Made by a program: the position numbers and the translations under genes. 64,000 nt of DNA from Hyphomicrobiaceae bacterium. Lineage in GTDB: Bacteria; Pseudomonadota; Alphaproteobacteria; Rhizobiales; Hyphomicrobiaceae. The DNA lies in NCBI GenBank assembly GCA_016793635.1, contig JAEUMD010000018.1, forward strand, positions 124,001 to 188,000. Reading direction: 5' to 3'. Shown piece after piece: positions 60,761 to 64,000 of this stretch. The first letter of the stretch is position 1. The number at the start of each line of letters is the position of its first letter. The notes beneath the pieces are model-generated. The model had not been told where the DNA came from and searched no databases. It was given only the letters and a program-made list of their open reading frames with translations.

Positions 60761-61068
60761 CGATGCTCCAGTGCGTGCCCCATGGCCCGCTCGCAACCCC
60801 CGTTTTCCGCCGCGCGGCGACGGTTCGGGGCGGTCTGCGTGCGCCACGCTGGCCGCTCGCGTTTGCGAGACGATTTAGAAGATGCGTCCATCCCGGTCAA
60901 TCCGTGCGTCACCCGCGCCATTGTCACGGTATACGACGGTACCGCCGCGCCGGACCTGCGGATTGCAGCGCATATGCGTCAAGTGGTTGCCGCTCGCACT
61001 CAGTCAGCATAAACCAGTCGCCCGAACATAGGGTGTGCCCGCCGTGGGCCCACGCCAGGAGATACGCC
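60761..61068. other. Divergent intergenic region between carA and the yqeY-type gene
   Basis: About 310 nt holding both promoters. TTGCCG near 60988 followed by CATAAA near 61009 could be a weak promoter for the plus-strand gene. No T-box, PurR or ArgR box was recognised, and no gene is seen. Confidence 0.45.
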
Positions 61069-61536
61069 ATGCGCGACCGCATCCAGCAAGCCACCAAGGA
61101 CGCCATGAAGTCCGGCGACAAGCGCCGCCTTTCGACGCTCCGCCTCGTCTCGGCCGCCATCAAGGACCGCGATATTGCCGCGCGCGTCGACGAGAAGGGG
61201 CACGCTACCGGCCGCGACCGCATCGACGACGCTGAAATTCTCCAGCTCCTGCAGAAAATGATCCGCCAGCGCCGCGATTCCATCGAGGTCTACACCCAGG
61301 GCGGCCGCGCCGAGCTTGCCGAGCAGGAGGCGGCCGAAATCGCGATCATCGAGGAGTTCCTGCCGAAGCAGATGAGCGAGGCGGAAATCAAGGACGCCGC
61401 CACCAAGGCGATCGCCGAGCTCGGCGCCGGCGGGCTGAAAGACATGGGCCGCGTGATGGGCGTGCTCAAGGAGCGCTTTCCCGGCGTGATGGATTTCGGC
61501 AAGGCGAGCGGCATGGTGAAGGAGCTGCTGAAGTAG
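61069..61536 (+). CDS. GatB/YqeY-domain protein
   Basis: 155 aa, all-helical. KDAMKSGDKRRLSTLRLVSAAIKD near the N-terminus and MGRVMGVLKERFPGVMDFGKASGMVKELL at the C-terminus (in two parts of a GatB/YqeY tail) identify the family. YqeY resembles the tRNA-binding tail of the amidotransferase GatB; its own role is not established. It commonly neighbours dnaG, as here. An AGGAG site precedes ATG 61069. Confidence 0.88.
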   Translation: MRDRIQQATKDAMKSGDKRRLSTLRLVSAAIKDRDIAARVDEKGHATGRDRIDDAEILQLLQKMIRQRRDSIEVYTQGGRAELAEQEAAEIAIIEEFLPKQMSEAEIKDAATKAIAELGAGGLKDMGRVMGVLKERFPGVMDFGKASGMVKELLK

Positions 61537-61577
61537 CAGTTTTCCCACTCGGCGATCTGCGAGGAGGCCAGCGCGTC

Positions 61578-62099
61578 ATGCCGCCACCGTTCCGCGAGCT
61601 GAGCGTGGCGCAATTCGCCGACGAGGTCGCGGCCTATACCTGGACGAGACCCGTCTTTCGGGTCGATATGCACCACACGTTCCATCCCTCACACGCCGAA
61701 TGGCGCGGGCGCGACAGCGTCGAGGGCATGTGGCGATTCCACACGCTGTCGCGCGGTTTCGAGGACATCGCCCAGCACGTCTCGATCGCTCCGGACGGCG
61801 CGATATGGACCGGACGCGATTGGAACAAGACTCCAGCGAGCGTCGGTTGCAACATGAACGCCCAGGCCTTCATGTTCGAGGCGATCGGCAATTTCGACGT
61901 TGGCCATGATCTCCTGGACGGCGCACAGCGCTTCGCCGTGGTCGCCGTCATCGACATCGTGCAGCGGCATTTCCGGCTGCCGGTCCAGGCGTTGCTGTTC
62001 CACCGTGAGGTGCCGCAGACGCCCAAGACCTGCCCGGGCACGGGCATCGACAAGGGTGACATCCTGCGCGCTGTCGCGGCTCGGCGGGCGCTGGCTTGA
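61578..62099 (+). CDS. Small peptidoglycan amidase (Amidase_2/PGRP fold)
   Basis: 173 aa, no signal peptide. RVDMHHTFHPSH supplies the first zinc histidine, FHREVPQTPKTCPGTGI supplies the second His and the Cys ligand in the family order, and IAPDGAIWTGRDWNKTPAS matches the strand before the active site. It is an N-acetylmuramoyl-L-alanine amidase by fold; absence of a signal peptide suggests a phage-lysin-like or cytoplasmic recycling role. A GGAGG site lies 12 nt before ATG 61578. Confidence 0.72.
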   Translation: MPPPFRELSVAQFADEVAAYTWTRPVFRVDMHHTFHPSHAEWRGRDSVEGMWRFHTLSRGFEDIAQHVSIAPDGAIWTGRDWNKTPASVGCNMNAQAFMFEAIGNFDVGHDLLDGAQRFAVVAVIDIVQRHFRLPVQALLFHREVPQTPKTCPGTGIDKGDILRAVAARRALA

Positions 62100-62316
62100 T
62101 CGGAGCGCGCGTCGCCAGCCGCAAGCGCCAACAATCCGGGCCGCCCTGTGGATAGCGGGTATGGCGACGGGCGAGAACAGGTTGTGAACGCGGCCGCGCA
62201 GCGAATCACTTTATTGGCTGGACCGATGCGCGCCTCGGAGGATCTCGACCTCCGCCGATGCGCGCGAAGCCTCGTGCACCGCCGATCGCGCGATAGCCTG
62301 GAGTTGTCACTGCACC

Positions 62317-64000
62317 ATGCGTTTTCCCCCGCAACTTCTCGACGAGATCCGCGCGCGGCTGCTGGTCAGCCACGTCGTCTCGCGCAAGGTTGCCTTGAAG
62401 AAGAAGGGCCGCGAATGGGTCGGCCTTTCTCCGTTCAAGACGGAGAAAACACCGTCGTTCTATGTCAACGATCAGAAAGGCTTCTACCACTGCTTCGCGT
62501 CGGGGGAGCACGGCGACATCTTCACCTTCTTGATGAAGACCGAGGGGCTAGCCTTCCCGGAAGCCGTCGAGCGGCTCGCGGGTGAAGCAGGCGTCGCCAT
62601 GCCGGTTCGCAGTGAGCGCGAGATGGAGCGCGGCGACGAGCGTGAACGTCTCCTCCGCCTGCTCGAGGCAGCTTGTGCCTATTTCGAGGGGCAGTTAAAG
62701 ACGCCGGCTGGTGCCGAGGCCCGCCGCTATCTGGCGAAGCGCGGGCTTGCGCCCGAGACGATCTCGCGCTTCAGGCTCGGCTACGCGCCCAATTCTCGCT
62801 CGGCCTTGAAGGAGCATCTCGCCAAGGCCGGCTTCACCGCCGCCGAGATGGCGACCTCGGGCATGCTGATCGCGGGCGACGACATCCCCGTCGCCTACGA
62901 TCGCTTTCGCAACCGCGTCACTTTCCCGATCACCGATCTCAAGGGACGGATCATCGCCTTCGGCGGCCGCGCGCTCGATCCCGATCAGCCTGCCAAGTAC
63001 CTGAATTCGCCTGAAACGCCACTGTTCCACAAGGGCCATGTGCTGTTCAACGCCGCCAACGCCCGCCCCCTCGCCTACGACCGCGGCCGCCTCGTCGCCG
63101 TCGAGGGCTATATGGACGTCGTCGCCCTCGACGAGGCGGGCTTCGGCGAGGCGGTGGCGCCGCTCGGCACGGCACTCACCGAGGACCAGGTGAAGCTCAT
63201 GTGGCGCATGACGGCCGAGCCGATCCTCTGCTTCGACGGCGACAGCGCCGGCCGTAAAGCCGCCCATCGCGCCATAGATACGGTTCTGCCGCACCTGATG
63301 CCCGGTCAGAGCGTACGCTTTGCCTTTCTCCCCGATGGTCTCGACCCCGACGACCTGATCCGCCAGCAGGGCCGCGAGGCTATGTCGCGCGTGCTCGACG
63401 ACGCCCGCCCCCTCGCCGACGTGCTGTTTGAACGCGAATGGGCCGCCGACGATTGGTCGACACCGGAACGGCGCGCGCGCCTCGAGTTGCAGCTCAAATC
63501 CCTGGTCGGGCAGATCGCCGACCAGGGTGTGCGCTCGCACTATGAACGCGATATTCGCCGCCGCCTCTATGAGGTTTGGGGAGCTTCCCGCCCAGCTCCC
63601 GGCCAGCCGCCCCAGCGCTCCGGCGGCGCGCGCGGCTACCCGACAGGTGCCCGCTCCTACGTCTCCAACGGCTACAGCGCCCAGGCCCGGCCGCGAACCG
63701 GCCGTTTCTCACCACCAGACCCTGGCCAGGCGGTTCACGCGGTGCCGAGCTCTGCCCTGCTGAGGAGTGGGCTTGTTGCCGGTGGTACCGCCGTCCCCCC
63801 TTACCGGGAGGCGCTGCTCATGCGCACGCTGCTGACGCACCCGTGGCTCATCGAGGAGAACGCGGAAGTCGTCGACCGTCTGACGCTGGTCTCAGAACCG
63901 TTGCAGCGGCTCAAGGAGGCGCTGCTATCTGCGCTCGCCCTCGATATTCCACTTGACAGGGCGGAACTCCGCTCCCAATTGGACCGCCAGGGCGCCGGCC
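62317..64000 (+). CDS. dnaG: DNA primase DnaG (partial, C-terminus beyond the window)
   Basis: 561 residues are visible. The N-terminal domain has SPFKTEKTPSFYVND and GFYHCFASGEHGD, the TOPRIM domain has VAVEGYMDVVALDEAGF and LCFDGDSAGRKAAHRAID, and the start of the helicase-binding C-terminal domain follows a Gly/Pro/Arg-rich linker (about residues 425-475). Of the four CHC2 zinc ligands of E. coli DnaG only the Cys of YHCF remains; the others align with Ser, Lys and Ser. It makes RNA primers for replication and normally precedes rpoD. Confidence 0.93.
   Translation, partial: MRFPPQLLDEIRARLLVSHVVSRKVALKKKGREWVGLSPFKTEKTPSFYVNDQKGFYHCFASGEHGDIFTFLMKTEGLAFPEAVERLAGEAGVAMPVRSEREMERGDERERLLRLLEAACAYFEGQLKTPAGAEARRYLAKRGLAPETISRFRLGYAPNSRSALKEHLAKAGFTAAEMATSGMLIAGDDIPVAYDRFRNRVTFPITDLKGRIIAFGGRALDPDQPAKYLNSPETPLFHKGHVLFNAANARPLAYDRGRLVAVEGYMDVVALDEAGFGEAVAPLGTALTEDQVKLMWRMTAEPILCFDGDSAGRKAAHRAIDTVLPHLMPGQSVRFAFLPDGLDPDDLIRQQGREAMSRVLDDARPLADVLFEREWAADDWSTPERRARLELQLKSLVGQIADQGVRSHYERDIRRRLYEVWGASRPAPGQPPQRSGGARGYPTGARSYVSNGYSAQARPRTGRFSPPDPGQAVHAVPSSALLRSGLVAGGTAVPPYREALLMRTLLTHPWLIEENAEVVDRLTLVSEPLQRLKEALLSALALDIPLDRAELRSQLDRQGAG

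Overview
The window is a high-GC chromosomal segment of an alphaproteobacterium, most probably in the Hyphomicrobiales (Rhizobiales). This is inferred from protein families rather than from any rRNA: a rhizobial-type hup/hyp hydrogenase locus, a PAS_5 protein, a DUF3126 protein, an ELM1-like protein, a methionine synthase split into two genes, and a DnaG primase that has lost most of its zinc ligands, as alphaproteobacterial primases do. No rRNA, tRNA, CRISPR array, prophage or insertion sequence was seen.

Region 1 (1-17.8 kb) is a nearly complete uptake [NiFe]-hydrogenase locus, all on the minus strand. In transcription order it reads hupS-hupL-hupE-hupC, terminator, hupD-F-G-H-I-J-K, hypA-B-C-D-E, hypX, hupR, hupT, hupU (cut by the left edge). 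The small subunit has the extra cysteines of O2-tolerant membrane-bound (group 1d) enzymes. HupC is the cytochrome b anchor. HupD/F/G/H/I/J/K and Hyp proteins build and insert the NiFe(CN)2CO site, and HypX can supply CO under air. Two near-consensus sigma-54 promoters lie in front of hupS and hupD. HupR carries the GAFTGA sigma-54 contact loop, and hupT and hupU (the latter part of an H2 sensor) close the cluster, so an H2-responsive sigma-54 circuit is likely. hypF and hupV are not in the window and probably lie to the left.

Region 2 (18-27 kb) is mixed housekeeping: a PAS_5 protein, a PilZ protein next to a LapG-like periplasmic protease, gamma-carbonic anhydrase, DUF3126, CysE, a polysaccharide deacetylase with an acetyltransferase, an AcuI-like reductase, and several very small membrane-protein genes, one of only 27 codons.

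Region 3 (27.3-34.4 kb) is a one-carbon/methionine operon: a fused ArsR-methyltransferase regulator, metF, metH1 (homocysteine methyltransferase), an unrelated membrane protein and metH2 (folate, B12 and activation domains). A palindrome overlaps the promoter in front of the regulator.

Region 4 (34.5-51 kb) holds an MlaC-like protein, a GGDEF-EAL protein, a TauE-like permease, a possible isocyanide-synthase-like enzyme divergent from pxpB-pxpC, EttA, DUF1003, DsbA-like, CPBP protease, ELM1-like, Lrp and MFS genes. A palindromic intergenic repeat occurs here twice, with a third decayed copy at 56.1 kb.

Region 5 (51-64 kb) carries greA, carB, a GST/TetR divergent pair, two paralogous secreted proteins, a ChaN-like protein, carA, a gatB/yqeY-domain gene, a small peptidoglycan amidase and dnaG (cut by the right edge).
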